Shown here: piece after piece, positions 34,926 to 48,300 of the stretch
Position numbering within the stretch: the first letter of the stretch is position 1
Layout: each line of letters begins with the position of its first letter
Assembly: GCF_003945595.2 (NCBI RefSeq)
Contig: NW_024104376.1
Location: forward strand, 3,038,001-3,102,000
Reading direction: 5' to 3'
Source of the DNA: Pipra filicauda
Taxonomy: Eukaryota > Chordata > Aves > Passeriformes > Pipridae
DNA length: 64,000 nt
Made by a program: the position numbers and the translations under genes
Notes under the pieces: model-generated
The model's input: only the letters and a program-made list of their open reading frames with translations
What the model was told of the DNA's origin: nothing
The model's database searches: none

Positions 34926-37900
34926 AAGATAGGTTGTGATATGCTGAGGTTTATTACAATGAAGTTTCTCTCTGCTTGTGAAAGAGGATGTGCTCCCTTG
35001 CGACTGATCTAATCTGTCCTGCCCCTCCACAGGGTACCCCACAGACTTCCTCCAGGGATGAAAACTGGCTTGGAATGTTACTGGACTTTTTGAGCTTTAT
35101 AGACAAGACACATATCTCTCTAGCTAAAAAGCCTTTTTCTTAATTTGGTTTCCTCAACTGGAAATATCTGCAAGCCTTGTGGCCAAGTGTGCTGACAAAT
35201 GAAAATAAATCATCATCTGATGAACACTCAGTAAGGCTACTTTGAACCTAGCCTCAACATAGCAAAAGCCAGGCATGGGGTTGAAAGATAATTGGTGAAA
35301 GTACCTCATGTATATAAGTTTCCTCTTGATACACTGTAGATTGACCTTGAGTTTTTGAGCTTCTCCATGGGAGAGCAGTTTCTTTTCTGCCTGAGAAGAC
35401 CCCAAGATATTCTCACTGGAGGCTTTAAACAATGGTTAAGACAATTTTTTGAGTTTCTTCAGTCCTTCTCTGGTACATGAGCACTAGGCTACATGAGCCT
35501 ATTTTGTACTATCAAGGATTTTCCAGATCAACCCATTCAATGTATATTTTAAAATGGAATTTGACACAAATCTGCTTCTATGTCTCTACAACACTGAATA
35601 CACACTCAAGGATTTTTTCTTTCAAATCATTTCAGTTTATGTGCTTTCAATTAAAATGTTATAAAACATTTATAACTTCTTGCTGCAAAGCATTGAGGAC
35701 TTTTACATAGTAAAAGACACTCTCCATACTGAGTTTGTGGTGCTTGCTGCTGTATTGCTTGCAGTCTTGCCTCTGGTTCTGTATATTTGCCAGCTGTTTG
35801 CAACACAGTCCTTGGATTTCATTGAATGTTCCCATATGGATGCTTTTTGGAGCTGAACCCTCTGAGTCTGTGCTGTTTGTTTGGATTCCTTTGTCACCGA
35901 ACTGTTCATCAGTGAATTGTATTTGGGAATACAAATCATCTCTAGTCCCTATAGCACCATGTTAACAAAGGCATGGGGCACAGTCCAGTGCTTGTTTTGC
36001 CACAATATTTCCACATGGCCATATGAATTTGTATCTTAGTTCACAATGGGACACTTCATGTTCTCCTACCTCAGAGGAGTTTCATGGGGATGGGCACATC
36101 ATGACCAGCGGGCCAGCTCTGGTGAAACAGGGAGCAGGTGAGGACTGTGGGCAGCTGTGTCAGCTGATCGGTACATGAGTAAAGAGTAATGTACAAAAAG
36201 TGGACCTCATGATATGTGTTGAATTCCCAGTCTCTCTATACTGCTTGCCTTTGTCCGTTTTCAAGTCAGATAGGTCCACATCCTCAGAAATATTTAGTCA
36301 ATGAACCGATGGGAACTTTGACAACCTGGATTTCAGGTTTTGCAACTTGACGTCTAAACAGAAGAGTCGAGTCTGACTCTTCACTGCACATAAATAACAA
36401 TAGAGATCCTTTCCCATAGAAAATCAAGTCTATGACCGTTCTGGGATCCCTTTGAACTCTACTGTGATATACACTCACCATGATCTTCAGTTGGGAGTTC
36501 TCTATGAAGCTCCATTTGCACATAACAAGGTTCTGTGAAACTACAGCTACAAGCATTGGCTCTCTTGAAAGTGCTTTTGTTACTTCTAGCTGTCATTTTC
36601 CTGCCAAACCCACACTCTGAACTATCCCATCTAATTATACTCACTGGCCATCTTTCCCCTTTTTATTGGCAATATTTTTCTTGTTAATTGTGCATGCTTG
36701 GTTTTAAAGAATGGTGCCTGCCTTTCCTTATGTGACTCTGCAAGGAATATTTCTGCATTCTGGGTAGTTTCTCTGACATGTTTATGCCTTCCTGGTTACT
36801 GTAAAAAATGCAAGACATATTCTGTATTGCAGAACACTAGGCTGGCACTTTGCAGTTTTAACATTGTGCCTTATTGTATAGTTAAAATAAATGTACCTGG
36901 TATCAGCTTTATTACTCCTATTAGATGGTCTAATGGCTTGATGTGCAACAGTTCTTCCAGCAGGATGTTAAAGGGAAATCACCGGCTGCTCAGCACAGCC
37001 TCTGTACTCAGTAGCACCCAGGGAGCAATCAGGCACTCTGCAGAGCAACACTGGATGCTCAGCTGGGCCTATGTTAGGGCTCTGAAGTCAATCTTTTCCC
37101 TCCAGATACTACACTTAACATGTGATAGAGTGTCAAGAGTTAGCACCACAGAAAAAGGAGAGAAAGTCTACAGAATCTGTTTGTAATTGCTGTCCATTTC
37201 TACTTCTCATTAAAAATATTATACCTTTGATCCTGCAAAGGCTCCCCTGTGAGCGATGCTACAGCAGTCACACAGGAAACGGTTCTTCAACACTGCTGAA
37301 ACTTTGTTCAAAAAGTGTACTTGTGTGGTTTGAAATATGCTACAACCATTTCTAACTGACAGCTATATAAAGGAACCAATATGACAATCCACAGCTCAGT
37401 ACAATTTGCAGTCTTGCGAGTTCCTGCAACTCACAAATCCTGACCGTGCCTTGATGGGGGTACCTACAGCTGAGCAGGCCACCCTGGGCCTCAGTGGTGT
37501 TTAGGGTGCGGTTCACCTCTATGCATAACTACATTCTGTGTTTGGTCAGATGAATCACATCAAAATATCTGTTGACTGTACTGACTAAATCTCCACTGAA
37601 CATCCACAGACCAGATACTAGGTGAGATACAGACACTTGTATCAGAGACACTGAACATTAGGCCAGGTGAGTTCCACACAACACATGAGCTTTGATTTAC
37701 ATATATTCTCTAAAAATTCACTTTGTTCTAGTTGTCCCTGACTCTCTTTGGCTCTAATTGTCACTGAAGTGAATACACTGGAAACACCTGTTTGGTCAGA
37801 GAAACCCTACTCTGTGTGTCTCTCTAGTGGAAAGTAAGCATGTGGTAATCAGCGCTGACGAATTTGCTGAGGAAGGGTGGTGAGTTAACTGTTTAGCCCA

Positions 37901-39165
37901 AGGAGATTTCAAATGAGTTGTGATCAGGGCAGGTTGCTATGGATGCACCTCAATGTTTCTTCTTAGCAAAACTAGTGACTTACCACTGCTGCTTAACAGA
38001 GATGCTGAAATTTGAAGAAAATGCTCAGGGCCACGTGACAGCATAAAGCACATCAGGGATCAACTAGTCATTTTTAGCAGAAGTATTTTTTTCCTGATCA
38101 TGATGGATCTAGAGGTGAGAGGAAAGCTCTGTTGGCCATGTGAAAAGCCCCATGAACACTCCTCCACATGTGCACATCTGTACTCCCAGGTCTGGGATAC
38201 TTCCTGTGGCAGAAAGGAAAAGGGAGTCACCGTAATATTAGTTCAGGGAAAGATCTGACCAACAAGCAACAACTTATATTTCTAACATAACATCTCTAGG
38301 GGTGCCCATAAAGGAGGCCCCAGCACTGAAAAGATTAGCTTTGCCCATACAGAGCAGTGCTTCCGAGCCTAGGTTCTGCTAAGTATTTTCATAAAAAAAC
38401 CTGCTTTTGTTACTTCTACCACTTTACCCAGGTTTTAATCAGATCCATCCTGCTCAGATGATCTTTTTTAGACACTGTAATTCACTGGCCCAGGAGAGCT
38501 CAGCTCAGACTATGTTTGATCTGCAGGGAAATTGTTCTTTTCACTCAATTTCCCAGCTGAGTTGCCTCTGGCACAAAGGGTCAAGTGATTTGAGACAATT
38601 GTCTTTGGCTCATTCCGGATCAAAGCACAGGTTTTACCTGGTTCCAATTTTCTTCCACTCACATTGTTAAGAGATCAAGGAACCTTTGGCATCCAATCCT
38701 CAATAAATGCAATAGGCAGTGATAACTGAAAGCAGCAAAATATTCCTTTGGGCAGATACTAGCAGATCAATAGAGGACCAAGAAAAAATTAGAGATATGA
38801 AGGAGGTGCTTCAATCTTCCCAGACTGAAGAAGCAAGGAGAAGCAGCAGATGAAATGTGTTCCTGCCTAGGTGGGCAACTGAAGAACAGGGTATTTGTCT
38901 GTGGTGCCAAGGGCAGGTGTAGAAGGAAAGGACGTGCTGGTTGATGCTATGCAGGTGAGGAACTCTGAGCTCTCTGCTTTGGTTAACACTGTCTCAACTT
39001 GTGTTTATGAAGGATACTAAGTAGAGGAGTGGGTGTCATACCCCATCTTATCTTGTCTCATTGATTATTTCCAGATAAGACATTGCTCTTGTGTCATTTA
39101 CAGAAAAGCCAAGAGAATATGTCTGTGTCTCTGAAGTAATCACTCTCCAGAGGGCATTATGGGAC

Positions 39166-39199
39166 TGTCAGGAGAGGATTTGTGTCAGGAGAAGATTTG
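39166..39199 (+). repeat. Two-copy 17-base tandem duplication
   Basis: TGTCAGGAGAGGATTTG is followed directly by TGTCAGGAGAAGATTTG, a single G/A difference, which suggests a recent slippage event. Confidence 0.8.
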
Positions 39200-41283
39200 T
39201 ACCCATATACATTTCATTAGACTGTGTAGTACAAGCATTGGATGAACTTTATATTCTGAACATTGCAGTGGTCACATTATGCCCAGAAAAAGGTCAAGTG
39301 TAGAACACTGAGAGGACAGAACATCTTCAGGAAGAGGATAGAACACCTAATCCCTCAAAACAAAACAGGCCAGCAGTTTTCAAAAAATCATGAAGGGAAG
39401 ATTTAGATACAATTATGACTGGTCTAATTTCTGCCATATTCTATGTTATAAATTACATTTTCTGTCTAATCTGGGGGACAATTGAACTGTTTTGCAGCAT
39501 CCAGCTTCTAGAATTCTTGATAGATCCGAATCAGGCATCTACTGCTGTTTTCAGTGATACCTCCTCTCCAACCATGCCAATAACCCCCTTCAGTTGCCAT
39601 GGATTTTGAGGAAATACAGGTCTGAGTATCTAATAAGTATTTGAAATAGGTGGATGTGGATTAATATGTTGTCCAATTCCAAAGATTTTAAGAAGGCATG
39701 CTGAGACTTGCCAACACCAAAGGAGGGTTGTGATACTAAACACACTACACTTCCAAAACACAGAAGGATTTTTCCAGTCAAGAAGATAAAATGTTATAAA
39801 ATGTTATTAGAGTGGCCTGTATGAACTGTCAGAGCCTATGTGCATTTGGTCCAGAAAATATATATGAATACATGTTTTACAACATTTCTTATATTTCCTG
39901 TATTTAATCAGTCCTTTTGCAAAAAGGTGGTGGTGTGTATTTCTCTGATCCTTGACAAAACACAGAAGTAGAAAGACCCATGACAATGCAAGGGAAAAGA
40001 TCATTAAAACAATTTTGACTCTAAAAGTTCAGGGTGAGTTTGCAGTGAAAGTTTGTGAGTGGGAAATTGTGCATTTCTCATTAAGTCCAAACGAGTTCTC
40101 CTGTCCCTGTTGATGATCTGCCCTTGTTTCAAACCAATTAAGCTGGAGCTAATCTCTCTGTTGGTTTGAGACATGCTGTCTTTGTTACTTATAACTCCTT
40201 TTGTGCACAAAGTTGTAATGGATTTTTTTGTAACCTACATCCATACTGGAGAATAATCATCTTTGTACAAACAAAGAAGATCTGGTTCGTGAACCAGACA
40301 ACTTTGAACTTGATTCAGGGCCAAATGAGGGAAAACTGAAAGGTTCTCATTGATTTCACTGCATATTAGATCAAGATGTCACTGTCTATATTCAGCCAAG
40401 GACATGCAGTAGCTAATTTAAGGGCTATATTGTGAATAGGCTGAAAAGCCAATGACCATGCAGTACACATTCTGTTTGGCTCCTGCCCTTGGTGAAAGGG
40501 GGCTGGAGAGCTTTTTTGAGGAAGACATTTTGGAAGAAATTTCGAAGACTGAGCATTCAACATCACCTGACTCTAAAGGAGTTATGAGGAGCGCTTCCCC
40601 TCTCTCCCCCCGGCAAGTAGATAGAGTACCAAAGGATTATTAAATGCAACAGCAACAGCAACAAAAGAAACCCTCACCAGAACAAAACAAACAAACCCCC
40701 AAACCTTAAAAATCCCCTTGCTGAGAGATACATCTGCTCTTAGAAAAACTTCAGGATGTTTTTGACTGGAAAGCTACACAACCCCATAAATAAAACAGCT
40801 AAACAGTGAGTATAAATTCTGAGGTGAAGTGGGCTTAGAGGGCTCACTCTACAAGCATCCTTGTAAAAGACCTCTGCGGTAAATTTCCAGCTCTTTTAAC
40901 TAAGTATTGGGTTCCTGGGAGCCAGGCCTGAAGGTTGAACCGATGGTTATACATCACCACCGTGTGGTCGTTGCCAGGAAAAGAAACTGCCTTTGAATAA
41001 GTGGGAAAACGGGAGCTGATGTTTCAAAACTTGGGAGATGTGGTTATTATGGTAACAAACATCTGAGAGCACTTGGCCGCCAACACTGCTCTGATGAGAG
41101 CATGTAACAGATGTAAAGAGATTGTCCCTGTTGCTGGGAATTATCTTTCCCAAGCCAGAAATTATGTGTTTTGGAAAGCATTCTATAGTATGTGCTTTAG
41201 AGAAAAGTACTGCAGAGTATAGCAAAGGATAACACTGCTTTGTTCTGGTTTTCCTGTAGAGTTTAAAATTCATTTCGAGGAGG

Positions 41284-41393
41284 TTGTTTCTTTGTTGTCG
41301 TTGTTGTTGTTTTTTGTTGTTTGTTTGTTTTGTTTGTTTTTTGTTTGTTTGTTTGTTTGTTTTGTTTGATTTTTGATTTTTGATTTTTTTTTG
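41284..41393 (+). repeat. (GTTT)n / (GTT)n low-complexity tract
   Basis: The tract moves from GTT triplets to GTTT tetramers to GATTTTT pentamers over 110 bases. It is read as a Lys/Asn/Gln-rich peptide inside a false 207-codon minus-strand frame. Confidence 0.92.
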
Positions 41394-41854
41394 TGGAAGG
41401 AAAGTTCCAGTGGGGTATCTGGGAGAGTTCAGGATGTTACCCTTTCCATTAGGACTGTGTGCAAAGCAACACCTTAAAAGATGCTTTTCTGAAAGAGCAT
41501 TAGGGTCACTGTACAGAAGGCTGCACTCTCTGGTTTTTTTGTTTGCATAATGGGAGGAATCTCGTTCCATACTCTGCTTTTGTCATACTATTGTTTTCAT
41601 CCCTACTCAGACCAGTTGGACTTTCCAGAAGGGAAACCATCTTTATAATAACTTTCTTCAACATTCACTTCTGCCAGTTCTCTCAGTAACGGCAGAGGGA
41701 CCAGACTACACTGGTCTTTGAGGAACTGCTCTGGTTGGGCCCTAATTGTCATGCTTCTTGTCTTATTCTTCTCCTCACAAACCCAAGCTCTTCTTTATTG
41801 CAAGTTATAATGAACCCTCTAAGGTGGCTCTTAATAAAATAGTATAATTTTTTA
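41394..41854. other. Unique sequence, no gene seen
   Basis: No repeat and no supported coding frame. It lies between the GTTT tract and the split CR1. Confidence 0.45.
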
Positions 41855-42272
41855 AGGAAGTGATTATCCCTCTGTACTCAGCACTGGTGAGGCTGCATCT
41901 TGAATTCTGTGTTCAGTTTTGGGCCCCTCACTATAAGAAAGACATTGAGGTGCTGGAGTGTGTCCAGAGAAGGGCAATGGAGCTGGGGAAAGATCTGGAG
42001 AGTAAGTCATATGAGGAGCAACTGAGGGATCTGAGGTTCAGCCTGGAGAAAAGGAGACTCAGGAGAGACCTTATTGGTCTCTGCAGTTACCTGAGAGGAG
42101 GCTGTAGTCAGGTGGGAATCGGCCTCTCCTTCCAGGCAACAAGTGACAGGACAAGAGGAAATGGCCTTAAGCTGCGTCAGAGGTTCAAGTTGGACATCAG
42201 GAAGAATTTCTTCACAGAAGGGGTTGTTGAGCATTGGAATGGATTGCCCATGAAAGTGGTGGAGTCACCATC
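41855..42272 (+). mobile_element. CR1 LINE, left part, split by an LTR
   Basis: It starts at AGGAAGTGATTATCCCTCTG, so the copy is truncated further into ORF2 than its relatives at 7.3 and 31.5 kb. The frame stays open for about 135 codons with [62 protein letters not shown] and [17 protein letters not shown]. One codon is missing before FSLEKRR compared with related copies. Reading then runs into the inserted LTR at VESPS and stops after three LTR-derived codons. The last five bases, CCATC, are the left target duplication of that LTR. Confidence 0.94.
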
Positions 42273-42677
42273 TGTCATAGTTTAGGAATGATATTCCCCA
42301 ATTTAGTGTTCCCACAGAAACACTCCAAACTTTGTACCACTCACTCACTCTCCTTTCCTCTCCCCTCGCAGTGGGATGGAGATGTGAATTGGAGGCACAA
42401 AAGGTAAAGACCATGGGCTGAGATAAGAACAATTTACTAGAAACAACAAATGAAATAAGAAAACAAACAGTAACAGCAACAATATCAATAACAGAGTATA
42501 CAAGAGAGGTGAATGATTCACACATAAGTGCTCACCACGTAGAACCCAGTACTACCCTGACTGCTCACCCCTGGTCTCTGCACAGGACATGAGGTGGCAT
42601 AGAATAACCTCTGGCTTATGGCCATGTCCCTCCTGGCTACTGCAAAAATTAATCCTGTCCTGGCTGGAACCAGGACA
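42273..42677 (-). mobile_element. Solo LTR inserted in a CR1, with 5-bp target duplication
   Basis: The 405-base element starts TGTC and ends GACA, a perfect 4-base terminal inverted repeat. It is flanked by CCATC at 42268-42272 and again at 42678-42682. Removing the LTR and one CCATC restores a continuous CR1. In minus orientation it begins TGTCCTGGTTCCAGCCAGGA and, near its 3' part, shows AGTAAATTGTTCTTATCTCA, matching the polyadenylation-signal block of the other two LTRs. Its internal sequence differs from those two, so it is a related but distinct LTR subfamily. A 5-bp duplication is characteristic of ERVL-type integrases; assignment to that class is inference. Confidence 0.93.
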
Positions 42678-42817
42678 CCATCCTTGGATGTCTTCAACAA
42701 ACGACTGGACATGGCACTTAGCACCATGGTCTAGTTGACAAGGTGGTGATCTGTCAAAGGTTGGATGATCTCGGCGTTTTTTTTCCAACCTAAGTAATTC
42801 TGTGGTTCTGTGATTTC
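42678..42817 (+). mobile_element. CR1 LINE, right part, after the LTR
   Basis: The element resumes at CCATCCTTGGATGTCTTCAA and gives the last ORF2 codons (LDVFNKRLDMALSTMV, then TAG), followed by the 3' untranslated region (GGTTGGATGATCTCGGCG, TTTTTCCAACCTAAG) and a decayed tail, TAATTCTGTGGTTCTGTGA. It is in line with the left part, proving a single interrupted insertion. Confidence 0.93.
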
Positions 42818-45079
42818 AGTAAGGTACTTGTATATGCTGGATCCAGACATAGCTGCAAGCAGCCTAAGGCAACTATAGCTGTATTTCAGTCTAAGCATTG
42901 TATACAAGACTCTGTGCAGAAACCCTGAAGGAAAAGCACTTTGACATGCAGGAGAGCCATGCAGGGATTCTTTTTACCTCCTGAAATACTAACCATTTGT
43001 GCAGGTGTATAACAGCAAAGAGAAAATAGGTAACCATTCTCCAGGAATATATTCAACCACAGCAAGAAAATGCCTCTGTTTAAATTATTTATCTGATGGT
43101 TTAATAGCTCATTGCTCCAGAATGTATTTTCTTCTCATCTTTATCAGCCTTATCCTGGAAGGTGCTGAAGCACTTGGTGTTCACATGCCTGAGGGTGTGG
43201 AGCCATAATGAAGCTTTTGTCTGCTCTAAAGCTTAAAATCTCTCTCTCTGCAGCAGTGGTACAATGTAATCAAAGTGCTCATCCATGGACAGAAAGCTAT
43301 TTGAAGGGCACTATCACCTCAGTCATATTTTCCTCTAAGTGACCCTCTTAGGAGGATGCTCCTTTGTGACACCAAGAACTTCACTGTGACTTCTCTCCAA
43401 ATCTCTGAATTGTAATTTAGGGTGCCTGCAGATACCAGATATTCATTTGGGATATAAATTACATGGGCCAGGAACTAGAGCACTACTTTTTTGCATGGTC
43501 CTTCCACAGCCTTCAGTTGGGTCAGAGGTTAAATATAAATACCATGGAAGCATACCAAGACTCAGATTATCAAAAATTAATCTCTCTTCTGGGACACTTT
43601 ACACCAGTATATTGATTTTTTGGGGGTAAGTTATGAATCTGATGAAACACTGGGCAGTAATTGGTTTTCAACATAGTTGTGACATTTAGGTAAGAGTTAC
43701 CAAACCTGATCCATATCCTCCACACAGGTAGTCTGGACAAAAATGGGTAAAAAGAAGAGAGTATTGGGCAAGAAATTAGGCATGAAGTCCCAGAGTAATA
43801 GTCTAGCACAAAAAAGGAGAGTGGGAGTAAAGGCATTTTGCTTCTGGCACCTTTTGTGCTGTTACAGGCATCCCGCATTAATTCCAGTTGTCAGAGTTTA
43901 AAAAAGAGTGTTTAGTGAGAAAAGGTATCAAGGAACCGTAAATGTTATTTGAAGGTTGACAAATAATGATTTTCTTGACAGACTTGAGAACTTGAAGACT
44001 TTTCTTTCCTTAGTTTATCCAAAAGGAGATTTAGAGTCTTGACAGAGCATCCTTCTGAAGGGCTCGGTCAGGGAAACATGTTAGCTGGTGCAGAGGCAAG
44101 AGGATGAGAGCAACATTGCACTTCATAGAGATTTCTGTCCATGTACTACATGCTACCACAGCAAGACACACAATTAAGAGTGTGTGATCACTTCTCAGGG
44201 GAGAAAAACACCAGATTTGGAATTTTATTTTCTAGAAGAAAGCATAGCAAGAATTTGTGGTCGAGTGTTAAACCCAGATTCATTCAAATGATAATTAGCT
44301 AAGGGTTTTTAATATTGAGATTTGCCACCGGAATGAGCTGAAGGGAATGGTGGATCTGCCAAACCTTGATACCCTCAAATCCAAATGGATTGTCTTTCCA
44401 TGAGACAGACAGAAGCCAAAGAGAAATCAGTAGATAAAATATAAAGGCAACTGGGAAGAAAAAGCAGTCTTTAAATGCCAGATGAGAAAAAATGACATCT
44501 CCTAGCTTTAAACTCTTTTAATACTTGAATATTCCTAGGGAAAGGCTTCAACATAAAACATTTTGAGCAATGCCAAGTTTTTATATTATTGGCAACTGCA
44601 AAAATAAACATCACATGTGCATCTGCTTTTCCTCTGTCTCCTGATTTTCAGGAAAAGAATGAAATATCTGATTAAGCCACAGGGGAGAGCTACCTTCATT
44701 ATTGCTTCAGCCACAGGTCACTCTTTCACATGCTCTTTTTCTCACATTCAGCAGTACTAAGGCAAATAAAATTGGAAGATCTGGAAGACCTGCAGAGCTG
44801 TAGGTCTCTAAGTCAAACTTTTTGCTACCTTTCCTTTTCCTTGCTTCCATGAACACTTTCTCTCTTCCTCCTTCCAGCCATGGATGATAGGAAATCCGTG
44901 AACTAAAGGTCTATCATACTTCTGTAGATCTTGATGAATACACCCCTAAAGCATAGGTCCAGCTCGTCTTTAACACTCCCAAAGTCCTGTGGCAGTTAAT
45001 TTTAACATTTAAGGAGGAGTGGGACATATGACAAAAAGGATCACTTTTGGGTTTTAAGCCTGTGGCTAAAACCCCATTG
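42818..45079. other. Unique sequence, no gene seen
   Basis: Only frames up to about 100 codons, none with a family pattern. No repeat of known class was recognised. Confidence 0.45.
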
Positions 45080-45360
45080 GTCTCCCTTCAGTTTGCCTTT
45101 TTCAGAGTTGCTGCATGAACAATTACTCCAAGGTCACTTTTCTGAGTGGTAAAATTTGGTTTAGAATCTATCACTGTGTCTAGATAGAGTTGTGTTTGGT
45201 TTTGTTATGTTCGGTTTTGTTTATGTTCATTACTTTAGATTGGTCTTTGCTGAATTACATCTGTTATATTATCACCCACAGTTAGTGTCTTATGATTCTT
45301 CCACAGCTCTTCTAGGACTTATTGATTTTAACACAACACTCTGTGAACAAATGGCAGTCA
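45080..45360 (-). mobile_element. Possible ancient CR1/L3-like LINE fragment
   Basis: Plus-strand words AACAATTACTCCAAGGTCAC, TTATGTTCATTACTTTAGAT, TGGTCTTTGCTGAATTACAT, CTGTTATATTATCACCCACA and CTTATGATTCTTCCACAGCT, then CTTCTAGGACTTATTGATTT, follow the order seen in old CR1-type reverse transcriptase regions on the minus strand. The similarity is weak and from memory of the family pattern only. No frame survives. Confidence 0.45.
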
Positions 45361-48300
45361 GCTTCTGTTCAACCAGGGCACAGAAGGTTCACAGAAATCT
45401 TGCACCTACCTGCAGTGCTCCATGTGCACGTACCTTATAAAAGCCCTGAGTATACCCTGAGAGGGCTTAGAGAACTATTGGAGACAACCCCACCAGCTTG
45501 GGGTGAGAGAGTAACAGAAAAAGAAAAAGCCTAAATTGACATAAATACTTCTAGTTCTCTCTAGTTTTGCATTTTTTTCCCCCAGGCAATTTGGCCTGAT
45601 AGTGGGCAGTTGATTTTCCTCTTTCAGGTTAACATCCATGATCTGATTCCAGAAGGTGAATGGTTGAATCATTACAGGGAACTCTGAACTGCTTACTACA
45701 CTCCCCTGAACTCTGAATCTTGAAGAAATATACTCTGTAGTTCATCAGATTTATCTGCACAAGAGGCAGGCACAGGTTATGTACTGCCCAGTGCTTATTT
45801 CAGTCACTGCAGATGAAGCATGTGTGTTCCCACTGTGGCACCAGCAAACTTTCCTAGCAGCATAGGATGCAGCTCAGACAGGACAAACAGACATTTCCTG
45901 AAGTGGCAGAGCTGACAGGGTGGCCATGTCCTCACTATGCTCATAAAGCTTAGTAGTATCTCAATTATTTGAATTCACAAGATGTTTCAGCCTCTTCAAA
46001 GCCCAGATAATAAATAAATTAGCCAGTGAGAGGGAGTGAGAGAGTCAAGCAAGCCAACTAACCTAATGCTTGAAAATGGGACTATGCCAGTTGAACAGAG
46101 CTTGTCAGCAATGACAGTGACCGTTTTGGGGTTAAAGTGTGTTCATCAGGACATTTTGGTAAAAAGCATCCTTGCCGTTAGAGGGCACCAAATCACTTTA
46201 AAATCTGCCTCGCTCCCGGGAGTCTTGGATTCGCACCCAACCTATGCAGAGCCTGAGCCTTGCATGCTCCAGCCACAACTGAAATGATTTTGGTGTCATA
46301 GTTGTTGAGTCTCAGTGTCCTCCACTTGGTTGCTACCGTTTTGGCCCCAAATCCCACCAGTGTCACTGTCAAGTTTTCCTGTCATATCCAGAGTGGAAGA
46401 TGCGCAGTCTCCTGCCTGCCATGGGGAACACAGGGAAAATCTTATTTACATACATTTCTCCCCCTGTCAGGCATATAGCCTTTGGGAATGGAAGCTACAC
46501 TGTGCAAACAGCATTAAACTTGCGAGATTTGAAGGGCATGACAGGGAATGTTATCTATTAAAAGATAAGTAGGCTGAAAAGTGCCTTATGCCATACACTT
46601 ATGGGAGTGTATGGAGCACAGCTGCTAGGACACTGCCTTACTGCTGTTATCCAGAGTTATTCTTCCCAGCTACTGCTCACATTTGCTGATACTTGTTTTA
46701 CTTTGGTCACCCTACTCCTGGGTGCATTTTTTCATTTCTACTGTTTTGATTACTTTACGCCTTCCAGTCTCTTCCTGAGCAAAAATCAGCTTCAGAAAAG
46801 GGATAGGCTGCACATCCATCTGGACCATAGCTGAGAATCTTGGGATAACATTCAGTCAAAGCTTTGACCTACGGTTAGGGTTAGGACAGAGACAAAGCCT
46901 AGAGCTGAAGTACGGATTGGGCTGCAGAGGAGCTGCTGAAGGATGTTCAGTTTGCTAAGCATCTTCTGACAAGTGATACATAGGCTCCTGTTAATATTTA
47001 ATAGAAAAAAAATGTATGCTTCAGTCTGTAGGGAAAGTGGAACAAGGCCAAGTAATTAGTTAGACTGCTGGGAACCTGGAGTAGCTCTACTAAAATTAAA
47101 TGAGTTGCTGTGGCTGTGATTTACTCTATTTCACAGCCTTTTAATTCTGTTCAGTTTGGCAGGGTTATCCCAGATCTATACCAGGGTGAAATGTCCTTTG
47201 ACTCTGGTCTGAAAGCAAAATCTGGTGCAGCTAAGCATAAGGAAAGCAGTATGTTTTATTATGGAACTGAGTTCTAAAACCTCTAAATTATGTCACTTGC
47301 CGAGAACCTTCACTGTAAGTTCTTAAATATTTGAATAACAAAATAATTCTGAATTTCTGGCTGCCTGTGAGGATCAAAGTGTGGTGTTGACATTAGTATT
47401 CTTTGAAGAGGGGAACTCATCACAGTGTTTGTGAGCTTTTTCCCTTGCTTTGCTTCTCATGGATATGTGAGATAAAGCAGTGCCAACTTCTTTAAAAATA
47501 GAGAAGAAGAAAAAGAACCAGCACTTGCATGAGCATCTCTCAGAAAAATCTGAAGAACTTTGGTTAGTCCAGCTGAATTTGTAGTGTTGAAAAATATCTC
47601 TTTAGGGAAGGACCAGCTTTCCTCTTAATGATGCAACCTACAATGTGTAGAGGAGGCAAAACAAAAGTATGGAATACAATGGTGTTGGGAATGAGTTAAG
47701 TGTATCCAAGTGCAAGGAAATTTACATTTTACCTTTTAATAACAAGAATCCAAATGACAAGCTTTACCCTGAAGCATACATAACAAAGGATTTATGAAAA
47801 AATTTCCTTTCTTTTGTGTTTTAGTGAAAGTGAGATAATAAGATGGAATTTATATTTGCTATTTTTAGGTGTCTAGAAGGCATATGTGTGTGGATGATGT
47901 GTCTAAGCTCCTCTGAAATTTGGTGGAGATGTAGTCAATAAAGTCAATTGCATTTAGGATGTGATTCACTGGACCAGATGTAAGAGTGTATTTTACTTTG
48001 AAAGCATACCCTAAATTACATCGAGTAACTCACCACTGACTAAAAGGTGCTTAGGCATTGAACATAAACATAATTGCTTACACCATAAACACTCACATCC
48101 AGTCTGATGAATTCTGCTTTTAGCACCTCTGAAGCTGCTTATGTGGAAGAAATGCCAAAAACACTATCAACACTAGAAATATTTTAAGTATTTCTTCTAC
48201 ATCAGTTTTACAATACTGTGTAAGTAATAGTATCAAAAACACTGCTGAGCAAAATTGGTACTGAGGATACTGTGACTGGAGGTTAGATGTTTCAAAAATG

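Larger units (their letters stand above)
33746..41283. other. Long unique stretch, no gene seen
   Basis: About 7.5 kb without a recognisable repeat body or coding exon. Minor items are two 15-17 base tandem duplications (34450-34479 and 39166-39199) and a 16-base T run at 34910-34925. The longest frame, 162 codons from a TTG at 36698, has no domain and was rejected. Confidence 0.45.

Noticed and set aside
36698..37186. 162-codon open frame on the plus strand
   Set aside because: It starts from a TTG, has no domain, signal or splice support, and its length is within what chance gives in 64 kb of six-frame sequence.
40947..41570. 207-codon open frame on the minus strand
   Set aside because: A third of it is the translation of the GTTT low-complexity tract, and the remainder shows no family pattern.
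46873..46885. GGTTAGGGTTAGG, two telomere-like units
   Set aside because: Two units are too few to distinguish from chance, unlike the four perfect units at 17.94 kb.
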